Shown here: positions 7,842-16,106 of the stretch, piece after piece
Layout: each line of letters starts with the position of its first letter
How positions within the stretch are numbered: position 1 is the first letter of the stretch
DNA from: Terriglobales bacterium
GTDB taxonomy: Bacteria; Acidobacteriota; Terriglobia; Terriglobales; Acidobacteriaceae
Direction: 5' to 3'
Assembly (NCBI GenBank): GCA_025980765.1
Contig: JAICXB010000010.1
Coordinates: 17,645 to 81,644 of the forward strand
Length of the DNA: 64,000 bases
Notes under the pieces: model-generated
The model's database searches: none
The model's input: the letters and a program-made list of their open reading frames with translations, nothing else
Told to the model about the DNA's origin: nothing
Made by a program: the position numbers and the translations under genes

Positions 7842-10313
7842 CTACACAACCGTCATCTGCCGCTCCGGCGCCAGCTTCCAAATCCCTTCCGCATATTCCC
7901 GGATGGTGCGATCGCTAGAGAACTTGCCCATGCGGGCGACGTTGAGCATTGCGCGTCGTGACCAGTTGTCGTGGTCAGTAAAATCGCGCTGCGCCCGTTC
8001 GTGAGTTTCAATATAGGAAGGCAGGTCGGCGAGGTGAAAATAGCTGTCGCGATAGACCATGGTTTCGTAGAGCCAGCGAAACAGTCCAAACTCGGTGTTC
8101 GAGAAGCGGTCGGAGGAGAGCGCATCGACGACGCGGCGAATGCGCCAATCGCGATCATAGATTTCACGCGGCTGAAACCCGCCGGCCTTGCGTTCGGCGA
8201 TCTCCTGTGCTGTAAGGCCGAAGATGTACATGTTGGCCTCGCCAATCGTTTCCAGCATCTCGATGTTGGCTCCGTCGAGTGTGGCCACGGTGAGCGCACC
8301 ATTCATCGCCAGCTTCATGTTGCCGGTTCCGGAAGCTTCCATCCCGGCCGTTGAGATCTGCTCGCTCAGGTCAGCGGCGGGTATGATGACTTCCGCGAGC
8401 GAGACGCGATAGTCGGGAATAAACACGATCTTGATCTGATCGCGTATTTTCTTGTCCGCGTTCACTGTGCGAGCAACATTGTTGATGAGCTTGATGATCT
8501 GCGTCGCCGCCAGATAGGCCGGCGCGGACTTACCCGCAAAAATGTACGTCGCTGGCGTGGTCAGAGTCTCGCCATCCTCGGTAATACGCAGGTAGTCGGC
8601 GGTAATGCGCAGCAGGTTCAGGAGCTGGCGCTTGTATTCGTGAAAGCGCTTGATGTGCACGTCGAACATCGATTCTGGATCGACCAGCACTCCCGTGCTC
8701 TTCGCAATCACTTTGGCCAGACGCCGCTTGTTTTCGCGTTTGATGTCGCGGAATTCAGATCTGACACCGGCGTCATCGGCATAGGGCTCGAAGCGATGAA
8801 TCTGATCGAAGTCAGTGATCCATCCCCCGCCGATGGTGCGGCAGAGGAGTTGCGAGAGCGCGGGATTGGCCTTCAGCACCCAGCGCCGGTGCGCCACGCC
8901 ATTGGTCTTGTTGTTGAAGCGCTCTGGCCAGAGCTTGGCAAAGTCGGGAACCAGCGTTGTCTTCACCAGCTTGCTGTGCAATTCCGAAACGCCATTGATC
9001 GAGTGGCTGCCGACAGTCGCCAGCAGCGCCATCCGCACCTGCTTCTCGCTCGATTCCTCGATAATCGAAACTCGCCGCAACTTGTCAAAATCCAGCGGAT
9101 CGAGCTGTACCACGTGCTTCAGAAAATCGTGATTGATGTTGAAGATGATGTTCATGTGCCGCGGCAAAGCGTGCTCGAGAAGGGGCAAAGGCCAGCGTTC
9201 CAGGGCTTCCGGCAGCAGCGTGTGATTGGTGTAGGCCAGGGTCGCTTGCGTGATCTCCCACGCGCGTTTCCAATCAAGATGTTGCTCGTCGACGAGCAGC
9301 CGCATCAATTCGGGAACCGCGAGCGCAGGATGCGTATCGTTCATCTGGATCGCGATCTTCTGCGGAATCTGCTCGAGATCGCTGTTCTCGGCGAGGAAGC
9401 TGCGCAGGATGTCCCGCAACGCGCAGGCAACCAGGAAGTACTCCTGCAGCAGGCGAAGTTCCTTGCCCGACTTCACCTGATCGGAGGGATAGAGCACGCG
9501 CGAAATGTTTTCGCTGGCGATCTTCTGCTCGATAGCGCGAATGTAGTCGCCGCGATTGAAGATCTGGATATCGAAGTCTTCCGAGGAGTGCGCGGAAAAC
9601 AGGCGGAGATAATTGACGGTACGCCCGCCATATCCCGCAACCGGCAGATCGCTGGGCACACCCAACACCAGCTTCTGCTCGGTCCAGGCGGCGGTACGTT
9701 CGTGAGAATCGCAACGCCCATAAATGGGAACATCTACGGTCTGACTCGGCCGTGGAATCTGCAGCGGGATGCCCAGCTTCTTCCAGCGATCGGGCTTCTC
9801 ACGCTGATACCCATCCTGGATCTCTTGCGTGAACATGCCGTATTCATAGTCAATGCCGTAGCCAAAGCCCGGCATGCCCAGCGTCGCCATTGACTCCAGA
9901 AAGCACGCTGCCAGGCGGCCAAGGCCGCCGTTTCCCAAGCCCGCGTCTAACTCGCTTTCCAGCACCTCCTCGAGGTCGATGCCGTGCTCGGCCAGCACCT
10001 CACGGCATGTATTGGTGAGTTGGAGATTGCACAGGTTGTCACTCAATGCGCGTCCCATGAGGAATTCCATCGACAGGTAATAAAGGCGCTTGGCGCCGGC
10101 GGAGCGATAGTGCTCCTCGGTTTCAAGCATGCCATCGATGAGCTTGTCGCGGATCGCCAGCGAGAGTGGCCGCAGGACCGCGGTCGCGCTGAGATCAACC
10201 CGAGATTGCCCCAGCGTATAGCGAATGTGCTTGAGGATTGCCTGCCACAAATCGTCACCGGATGAAAAGCTGGGACTTAGAGCGGGACGGACGGTAGAAA
10301 TCGAAGACATCAT
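7842..10313 (-). CDS. glgP: Glycogen/alpha-glucan phosphorylase
   Basis: GT35 enzyme releasing glucose 1-phosphate from glycogen or maltodextrins, using pyridoxal phosphate. From the tandem ATGs at 10313/10310 the protein is 823 residues, the normal family length. The PLP-lysine motif GTGNMKLAMNGALTV is at about residue 660, and the active-site region GNGGLGRLAACF near 130 is conserved. An upstream in-frame extension to 10547 would add 78 residues of low-similarity, Arg/Ser-rich sequence overlapping the neighbouring gene, so I reject it. It converges with the ABC-F gene. The gene just upstream on the same strand ends at 10390, so co-transcription is possible. Confidence 0.95.
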   Translation of the reverse strand: MMSSISTVRPALSPSFSSGDDLWQAILKHIRYTLGQSRVDLSATAVLRPLSLAIRDKLIDGMLETEEHYRSAGAKRLYYLSMEFLMGRALSDNLCNLQLTNTCREVLAEHGIDLEEVLESELDAGLGNGGLGRLAACFLESMATLGMPGFGYGIDYEYGMFTQEIQDGYQREKPDRWKKLGIPLQIPRPSQTVDVPIYGRCDSHERTAAWTEQKLVLGVPSDLPVAGYGGRTVNYLRLFSAHSSEDFDIQIFNRGDYIRAIEQKIASENISRVLYPSDQVKSGKELRLLQEYFLVACALRDILRSFLAENSDLEQIPQKIAIQMNDTHPALAVPELMRLLVDEQHLDWKRAWEITQATLAYTNHTLLPEALERWPLPLLEHALPRHMNIIFNINHDFLKHVVQLDPLDFDKLRRVSIIEESSEKQVRMALLATVGSHSINGVSELHSKLVKTTLVPDFAKLWPERFNNKTNGVAHRRWVLKANPALSQLLCRTIGGGWITDFDQIHRFEPYADDAGVRSEFRDIKRENKRRLAKVIAKSTGVLVDPESMFDVHIKRFHEYKRQLLNLLRITADYLRITEDGETLTTPATYIFAGKSAPAYLAATQIIKLINNVARTVNADKKIRDQIKIVFIPDYRVSLAEVIIPAADLSEQISTAGMEASGTGNMKLAMNGALTVATLDGANIEMLETIGEANMYIFGLTAQEIAERKAGGFQPREIYDRDWRIRRVVDALSSDRFSNTEFGLFRWLYETMVYRDSYFHLADLPSYIETHERAQRDFTDHDNWSRRAMLNVARMGKFSSDRTIREYAEGIWKLAPERQMTVV

Positions 10314-10389
10314 GAATCCAGAAATGAATAGCGAATAGATGAATGTATCGCGGGAGGAAAGGTCAGGGCAACAAAAGCCAAACACTCGC

Positions 10390-10950
10390 CTATCCCGCCA
10401 CCGGAGGACGTCCTGACTGGTCGCGCAATCCAACGTCTTCGTGAATCTCCTTGATGCGTCCGTACACTGCCTGGCGGATGGTCGGGAAATCATAGCGGCG
10501 CACGATGAAGATCTCAGTGGAGTAGAAGAATGACCAGCGTTCGTCATCCATCAGCTTGCGGACTCCTGCCGGAGTAGCCACAACAAACGTGACCGTCCAG
10601 CGATAGTCTTCGACCGGATCGAGCAGCTCGACGATGAGCTCATCGACAAAGCATTCCGGATCGGGAGGCCCAGGCACTGCATCGAAGTGCAGGAAATTAA
10701 GCCGGGTCACGCGCACCCGCCCCAGGTCGTCCGCGATCGGGGCCTCCTTGCCGTTGGAGGGTGAGACGGAATGAAAGACCGTATGTGCTGGTTTGGCCTC
10801 CTCCGACCGCGGGCCACGATCGAAACCGCCATCCGCAGTAACCTTCGACGAGGAAATGGCCCGCAAGAAAAAGAACAATGCCGCCGCGCAAAAAAAGATA
10901 AGCAGCAGCTTCAAGAAAATTCCAGGGACGATGAAATTCAGCAGTAACAC
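10390..10950 (-). CDS. Small single-pass membrane protein of unknown function
   Basis: I do not recognise the family. From the GTG at 10950 the product is 186 residues. It opens with a strong hydrophobic helix (LLLNFIVPGIFLKLLLIFF and onward), then a soluble domain rich in acidic and aromatic residues (ECFVDELIVELLDP; DERWSFFYSTEIFIVRRYD). The frame is open to an ATG at 11073, but that ATG sits inside the intrinsic terminator of the upstream receptor gene, so it is an unlikely start. A TATACT box at 10973-10978 lies just upstream of the GTG and fits a short leader. It precedes glgP on the same strand. Confidence 0.6.
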   Translation of the reverse strand: MLLLNFIVPGIFLKLLLIFFCAAALFFFLRAISSSKVTADGGFDRGPRSEEAKPAHTVFHSVSPSNGKEAPIADDLGRVRVTRLNFLHFDAVPGPPDPECFVDELIVELLDPVEDYRWTVTFVVATPAGVRKLMDDERWSFFYSTEIFIVRRYDFPTIRQAVYGRIKEIHEDVGLRDQSGRPPVAG

Positions 10951-10972
10951 TCGGTGTAGGGCGGTCGATAAA

Positions 10973-10978
10973 AGTATA
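10973..10978 (-). promoter_or_regulatory. Possible -10 box for the membrane-protein gene
   Basis: TATACT on the minus strand, 22 nt upstream of the GTG at 10950 and downstream of the receptor-gene terminator. No good -35 box is visible at the usual spacing, so this is a weak call that mainly helps choose the start. Confidence 0.35.
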
Positions 10979-11040
10979 GACGGCGGCAGATTGCGAGAGA
11001 GTTCGACCGCCCAGGCGCAGTAGAGCCGAACGGCAGAGCC

Positions 11041-11071
11041 AAAAAAAATGGAGGAGCCAAAAGGCCCCTCC
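11041..11071 (-). terminator. Intrinsic terminator of the TonB-dependent receptor gene
   Basis: Read on the minus strand: ggaggggcc-tttt-ggctcctcc (9-bp stem with one G-T pair), followed by ATTTTTTTT. It begins 20 nt after the receptor stop codon at 11091, the standard position and strength for Rho-independent termination. Confidence 0.9.
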
Positions 11072-11090
11072 AAATTCAGAACTACACAAC

Positions 11091-14000
11091 TTAGAAAATA
11101 AACTTCAACGCCAGCTGCATGGTTCGAGCATTGCCAGCGAAGACCTGCTCGGGATGATTGAAAACCGGATTTCCCGGCTTCAGCAGATTGACCGTCGCAG
11201 CCGACGTATCGCCAATCGAATTGATGTTGTTGATCGACCCCGGAACAAATTGAGGATGGTTGAATAAGTTATAGAACTGAGCTTGAAATTCCATCTTCAT
11301 ACGCTCAGTAAAGTTGAACCGCTTGGCTGCTGTCAAATCGATGTTGTCGATCGGACGTGTAGCTAGCGTGTTCCTCGAGCTGTTGATGAAAGCGCCGCTA
11401 CCGCCCCGGATGTATTGTGCAGTCGGATTGGTGGCAAGATATCCGACTACCTGCCCTGAACTGTTTTTCAGTGCAGTTACATCGCTGCCAGTACCAGGGA
11501 CGCCGGCCGGGTTGAAGATCGCGCGGTCGCCGGCGCTGTCGCCGTTCAAGTTAACGTCGCGACCGCTTTGCACATCGGCGAACTCAGGAGACTCATAGGT
11601 GTAGATCGGCGCGAATTCCCAGTTGCCTACAAGGTTTTTCATGAAATAGCCACGATTCTTGAAGAACGGAACGTCATACAAGACTTCCGCAGTAAAGCGA
11701 TGCCGCCGATCTAAGGCAGAGGTTCCGTAGTCCGCGCCGAAGTTCTGGAAATCCTGCGGGCGACGCGGGGTGAGGACAGTGGAGAAGAAATCCGCGGTGC
11801 TGTTGTCGAGGGTGTGGCTCCAGGTATAGGCGATCTGAAATTGCAAGCCATTCTGGAAGTTGCGATTGGCCTGCAGAGCTAGACCATGGTAGTTCGAGGA
11901 ACCGAAGGGCTCGAAGGCAACGATGTTGCTACCGGTGAAGCCGGCTGCGGCATACGCGGGCACAATGCCGGGTCTCGCGGTGATCTGGGCGAGAGTCAGC
12001 GGCAATGAATCGAGAGTGGCCTGACTTGGCGCCTGTAAGAAGGTAGGCAGGCCGGATGCGGGATTGGTCTCATCGACCTTCGCCAAAGCGTTCAAGCGGG
12101 TCTGCACATTGAGGTGAATGCCCCTGGTTCCGACGTATCTCGCTTCAACCGTGTACTTCTGCGCGAAGATGTGCTGGATTCCAAGGTTCCAAGACTCAGA
12201 ATACGGGAGCTTCTGATTCGGAACAAACGTGGAAGTCGCCGCTCGTGCATCGGCTGCTGAAGCAAACGTCGTGATTCCGCCAGCCGCGTTTGGAATGCCA
12301 CCATTTGCGAGAAAATTCGGAATAGCAGCCGCCAGGTTATTGTCATCTGTCAGCTTAACGTCGGTTGTGCTGCCGAATTGTGGCGGCAAGGACAGGATTC
12401 CGATGTTGTCATACAGAACGTCATACGCAATTCCAAATCCGCCGCGAATGGAAGTGTTTCCGGAAGTGCCAGGCGAATACGCGAAGCCAATGCGAGGAGC
12501 GTAGTTCTTGTATTGCGGCTGAGGCACGCCAAAGTTAATCAGGCCAGGAGCACTGGCGATGGAATTGAGTGATTGCAAGCGCTCGCCCACCGGAACCGAA
12601 GTGAATTCATAGCGCAGTCCGAGATCGACAGTAAAGTTCGGCCTTACGCGCCAGGAATCGTTCGCGTACCAGTAGATTGAGGATTGATCGCCGTAGTAGG
12701 TCGGATTTCCGGTGCTTCGCTCTCCCAGATTGTCAGGGGTAAGATCCTGGAGATACACGCCTACGGTGTTGTAATCGTAATCACCGCGCGAGCGCTGCAC
12801 GAAGAACTGGGGCGAGATGTACTTGCGGCCTTCCACGCCGAACTTCAGGTTGTGGTTGCCCTTCACCCAGCTCAGGTTCTCGTTCGCCTGATATAAGCCC
12901 TGCACGGTTGATTGGGGAGCATTGCCGTCGGGTCCGACCTGAATGCCCAGATCGAAAAACTCCAGGTTGGGGAATTGATCCAATCCGGGGAACTGGAAGT
13001 TGCCGGCCGGCAGTGTTTGCGCAAAATGATTGAATCCGACGCGGAACTCGTTGGTCAGGTTCGGCGTGAAGGTGTGATATTCGCTGATTGTGACCAAGTG
13101 GAACTTATTCGGGAAAGGCTGGTAAAAAGCAGGAAATTCCGCGGCGGTGTCGATACCGACCGAACTGTTGTAGATGTAGCGGCCGCGTAGACTGTCCTTT
13201 TGCGAAATGTTGTAGTCGATCGACCCAACTGCCGCGCGATTGTTAGTGAAGTTTGGACCTATTACCTGATCGATTCCAACCGGTATACCTGTGAAGTTCT
13301 GGCCGCTGGGCGTTGCAATTGAAATAGTGGTCGGACCGGCGTTTGGATCGGTGTTTTGCACCGCCGCCGCTGGCACGAATTTCTGCAAAATGCCGAGATT
13401 CGTTGTGCTAATTCCCGGCAGCGCTGCGATCATTGAATACCCGGCAGCAGTCGGAGCGAAAGCCGGCGATCCCGGAACGGCCGCTTGGCCCACTGGATTG
13501 TATTCGTAGTTGCCGAAGAAGAAGAGCTTGTCCTTGATAATTGGACCGCCGACTTCCCCACCAAATCGGTTATTGTCAAAGCGCGGATTCATCGGCTTGG
13601 TTCCAGCCGGGGTGGAACGCGCAATCGCGGGATCAATCGCGTTCAGATTCCGGTTCTGGAAGTACTCGTAAGCAACGCCATGGAAGCTGTTGGTGCCACT
13701 GCGCACGACTGTGTTGAATTGTCCACCGGACGAGTGGCCGAATTCGGGACTGAACTGGTTCTGCAACAGCGTGAAGTTGGCTACAGCATCGTTGGGAACG
13801 CTAACGAGGGGGCCCGTGACCGATTTGCTGTTGTTATCCACACCGTCAATTGTGAAATTATTGTTGCGCGGCCTTTGCCCGCCAATGGACGGTCCAGAGC
13901 CGGCGCCGATACCGCCGCTGCTGGCCACGCCAGCGTCGAGCAGCGACAGATTCAACACGCCGCCCGAAGCGCTCGCCGTCGGAAGGTCCTGAGTCTGGAC

Positions 14001-14417
14001 CGCCTCAAAGCTGCTTTGAATCTGGGGGGTAGTGGTATCGATGGTTGCGGCTGCGGCGGTCACCTCAACCGTGGTGGTGGCGCCGCTCACCTGCAACGTC
14101 AGGTTCGCTGTAGCGGTCTTATTTAATTCCACCAGAACAGCCTTAGCGGTGCCGGTGAGCCCATTGGAACTCGCGCTGAGATCGTAATTGCCGATCGGCA
14201 GGTTGCTGAGGCGGTATTCACCGTTGCCGTTGGCTACTGTCGTGGACTTCACGCCGGTGGCGACATTGGTCGCTATAACCGAGATATTTGGAACCACTGC
14301 GCCGGTCGAATCCTTAACTGTTCCGACGAGATCGCCGCTGATAGCTTGCGCCAGACCGATGGCCGACAGCGCAAGCACACATACTGCTGAGAGTACAAAT
14401 CTTGTGAAGGATTTCAC
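11091..14417 (-). CDS. TonB-dependent receptor with carboxypeptidase-regulatory domain (Oar-like)
   Basis: Outer-membrane transporter of 1108 residues. A signal peptide ends near residue 25 (ALSAIGLAQA). A carboxypeptidase-regulatory-like beta-sandwich follows at about 27-110 (GTVKDSTGAVVPNISVIATN; GNGEYRLSNLPIGNYDL), then a plug domain (about 125-235, including RPRNNNFTIDGVDNNS), then a long beta-barrel ending in the aromatic C-terminus ALKFIF typical of outer-membrane insertion. Acidobacteria carry many paralogues, often for glycan or peptide uptake; the substrate cannot be read. The start is GTG at 14417, with GGAGG about 13 nt upstream. It is a single-gene transcript closed by the terminator at 11041-11071. 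Confidence 0.93.
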   Translation of the reverse strand: MKSFTRFVLSAVCVLALSAIGLAQAISGDLVGTVKDSTGAVVPNISVIATNVATGVKSTTVANGNGEYRLSNLPIGNYDLSASSNGLTGTAKAVLVELNKTATANLTLQVSGATTTVEVTAAAATIDTTTPQIQSSFEAVQTQDLPTASASGGVLNLSLLDAGVASSGGIGAGSGPSIGGQRPRNNNFTIDGVDNNSKSVTGPLVSVPNDAVANFTLLQNQFSPEFGHSSGGQFNTVVRSGTNSFHGVAYEYFQNRNLNAIDPAIARSTPAGTKPMNPRFDNNRFGGEVGGPIIKDKLFFFGNYEYNPVGQAAVPGSPAFAPTAAGYSMIAALPGISTTNLGILQKFVPAAAVQNTDPNAGPTTISIATPSGQNFTGIPVGIDQVIGPNFTNNRAAVGSIDYNISQKDSLRGRYIYNSSVGIDTAAEFPAFYQPFPNKFHLVTISEYHTFTPNLTNEFRVGFNHFAQTLPAGNFQFPGLDQFPNLEFFDLGIQVGPDGNAPQSTVQGLYQANENLSWVKGNHNLKFGVEGRKYISPQFFVQRSRGDYDYNTVGVYLQDLTPDNLGERSTGNPTYYGDQSSIYWYANDSWRVRPNFTVDLGLRYEFTSVPVGERLQSLNSIASAPGLINFGVPQPQYKNYAPRIGFAYSPGTSGNTSIRGGFGIAYDVLYDNIGILSLPPQFGSTTDVKLTDDNNLAAAIPNFLANGGIPNAAGGITTFASAADARAATSTFVPNQKLPYSESWNLGIQHIFAQKYTVEARYVGTRGIHLNVQTRLNALAKVDETNPASGLPTFLQAPSQATLDSLPLTLAQITARPGIVPAYAAAGFTGSNIVAFEPFGSSNYHGLALQANRNFQNGLQFQIAYTWSHTLDNSTADFFSTVLTPRRPQDFQNFGADYGTSALDRRHRFTAEVLYDVPFFKNRGYFMKNLVGNWEFAPIYTYESPEFADVQSGRDVNLNGDSAGDRAIFNPAGVPGTGSDVTALKNSSGQVVGYLATNPTAQYIRGGSGAFINSSRNTLATRPIDNIDLTAAKRFNFTERMKMEFQAQFYNLFNHPQFVPGSINNINSIGDTSAATVNLLKPGNPVFNHPEQVFAGNARTMQLALKFIF

Positions 14418-14891
14418 CCCTTTACCCCTCCAGTTTCTGAATTTTTTGACCCTAAACTGCCCTTTGGCTCGATTGGGAAGCGGTTGCTGATCGCCACTTC
14501 TCTCTATGCGGCAAGACGCGGAACGGAACCAAAACTCAAAGTATTTGGTGTTAACTGATGGAAATTCGTGACGAAACTGTGCATATCAGGTGCCAAATGC
14601 GCTTGGCTTATATTCAGCAACTTACATTGTGGAAAATTTGCAGAATACAAATGTTTACAGATTTTCAGAAAAATCAATGTGGAATTTCATAGGTTTCTTG
14701 CGGCACGAGGCTTCTTAGAGGGCAAAAAAGAATGGTTCCGGCTGGAGGGCGGCAGTTTCTGCCCAAGAGCTTCCGATGTGTGGCGCAGGGGTCGAAAGCT
14801 TGGCGCCGAGAGAAGGCGAACACTCGGCAGGGTGAACCTCGGCGGATGTTAAGTGCCTTTTCGTCTGTCCGTATAAGGGAAACTCACGTAC
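14418..14891. other. Intergenic region upstream of the receptor gene
   Basis: No gene I can support. The AT-rich part near 14550-14700 probably holds the receptor promoter. A 94-codon plus-strand frame (14568-14852) has a composition unlike real proteins of this genome and no recognisable domain. Confidence 0.5.
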
Positions 14892-15302
14892 TTACAAGCT
14901 GGTAGTCGAGCTTGCCAGGGCTTCAGCCGTTCGCCGTGTTTTGATGCTACTCAGAGCAAACCTGCCGGCTCCGTACGCGACGACATAGAGCAAGCCGCCC
15001 ATGATCCCGATGTTCTTCTGAAAGTGTGTACTCATGAACGTGTGAAGCCTGAATGTGACCGGTATGAGGTAGAGGAACATCACGAACGCTGCCACCCTCG
15101 CTTGCCAGCCGAGGATCAAGCAGATCGAACCGACAAATTCCACCAGCAGTGCGCAAGCCAGAAGGAACGGGATCATCGGCATATGCTGTGACTGCATGTA
15201 AGCGACATTGCTCGACCAGCCAAAGGTCTTGCTGTAAGCACTGGTCAAGAAGATCAAACTCAACATCCACCTCCCTAACAGAACGGATCCGTCGCGCAAC
15301 AT
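14892..15302 (-). CDS. DoxX-family membrane protein
   Basis: Four-helix inner-membrane protein of 136 residues. The family hallmark is present at the N-terminus (GRWMLSLIFLTSAYSK), followed by hydrophobic segments around 45-65, 70-90 and 100-120. The motif LVEFVGSICLILGW in helix two is typical of DoxX/YphA proteins. Members are linked to thiosulfate oxidation, redox homeostasis or envelope stress; none is specified by context here. The start ATG at 15302 is at the conserved position. It is isolated between the receptor region and the tRNA gene. Confidence 0.85.
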   Translation of the reverse strand: MLRDGSVLLGRWMLSLIFLTSAYSKTFGWSSNVAYMQSQHMPMIPFLLACALLVEFVGSICLILGWQARVAAFVMFLYLIPVTFRLHTFMSTHFQKNIGIMGGLLYVVAYGAGRFALSSIKTRRTAEALASSTTSL

Positions 15303-15483
15303 GTTTCCTCCGCACGTCCATCAGTTCGCATGACAAATAACAAATAGACGATGCCTCCTGCGTTTTGTTTGAGTCAAAATAAAACTGGCTGTGGATTGCC
15401 TGCTAACGGCACATGTGTGGATAGCTCAGGATCAGTGACTGATCGATGACAGCATCCCAGGCTGAAGCATCACTGAAAGAGTT

Positions 15484-15572
15484 TGGTGCCGGGAGGGGGG
15501 GTCGAACCCCCACGAGGGGTAAACCTCGGCGGATTTTGAGTCCGCTGCGTCTGCCAGTTCCGCCATCCCGGC
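15484..15572 (-). tRNA. tRNA-Leu (anticodon CAA)
   Basis: The minus strand gives a full cloverleaf: acceptor GCCGGGA pairing with TCCCGGC, anticodon stem GCGGA/TCCGC with loop CTCAAAA (anticodon CAA, reads TTG), a long class II variable arm, a T arm with GGTTCGACC, and an encoded CCA end (15484-15486). Length is 89 nt including CCA. No integrated element is visible at its 3' end. Confidence 0.96.
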
Positions 15573-15619
15573 TGGAGGAGTGACACGTTCAGGTTAGCAC
15601 GGCGGCACGAAAGCCTTTT

Positions 15620-15760
15620 TCACCACGGAGAGCACGGAGGAGGAAAATTCCATGATGGAATTTCGAACGATTGCCATTTCGGAGCCAAGGATGTCTCGGA
15701 GCGAGATGCGAGATCGCATTCAAAGACTTTCCTCCGTGTTCTCCGTGTCTCCGTGGTGAA
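15620..15760. repeat. Family B word-hairpin, copy B1 (caccacggag / ccgtggtg)
   Basis: The left arm 15621-15644 (caccacggagagcacggagg) pairs with the right arm 15730-15759 (tccgtgttctccgtgtctcc and on). The 85-nt loop contains a second near-perfect palindrome (aaattccatgatggaattt). It sits just 3' of the HTH gene at 15767. Same family as B2 at 39.5 kb and a lone half at 21165-21184. Confidence 0.85.
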
Positions 15761-15766
15761 TCCGAC

Positions 15767-15991
15767 CTAGCGGCGCTTTTTGCCGCCGCGCTTTTGCTCT
15801 CTCTCATATTGATTGAGCTTGCGGTAAAGGGTGGTCTTGCCGATGCCGAGCATTTGTGCGGCCAGGAGTTTGTCGTCCCGGGTCTGCCCGAGGGCATCGA
15901 AGATGGCGTACTTCTCGACATCAGCCAAAGGCATAATCGACACACCCGGGACGCGCTTGCGGCCGGCAGTGCTGGAATTGCGTCGTTTCAT
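15767..15991 (-). CDS. Small Fis-type helix-turn-helix protein
   Basis: 74 residues with a C-terminal HTH like the DNA-binding end of NtrC-family regulators: KYAIFDALGQTRDDKLLAAQ followed by MLGIGKTTLYRKLNQY. The protein has no receiver or AAA+ domain, so it is either a stand-alone regulator or a remnant of a larger one. Basic tails (KRRNSSTAGRKR; REQKRGGKKRR) would aid DNA binding. The start ATG is at 15991. It is transcribed on the minus strand between the GT39 gene and tRNA-Leu. Targets are unknown. Confidence 0.75.
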   Translation of the reverse strand: MKRRNSSTAGRKRVPGVSIMPLADVEKYAIFDALGQTRDDKLLAAQMLGIGKTTLYRKLNQYEREQKRGGKKRR

Positions 15992-16106
15992 TCTGGATTC
16001 TCCCGAAATGGGCTTAAATTTTTAGACGCAGCATTGTCTCACCAAATTGGGAGGTTGTGCGAACAGAAACCACCAAATTGGGAAAGGTGGACTTCCGTAA
16101 CTTTTC

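Noticed and set aside
8640..9893. 417-codon plus-strand frame within glgP
   Set aside because: Antisense shadow of glycogen phosphorylase; no domain recognised, while the minus frame carries all family motifs.
10314..10547. N-terminal extension of glycogen phosphorylase
   Set aside because: It would add 78 non-homologous residues and overlap the neighbouring gene; the tandem ATGs at 10313/10310 give the normal family length.
10951..11073. Longer start for the membrane protein at 10390-10950
   Set aside because: The ATG at 11073 lies inside the receptor gene's terminator hairpin.
15484..15572. tRNA-Leu as an integration site for a mobile island
   Set aside because: No integrase, no duplicated tRNA end and no composition shift next to it.
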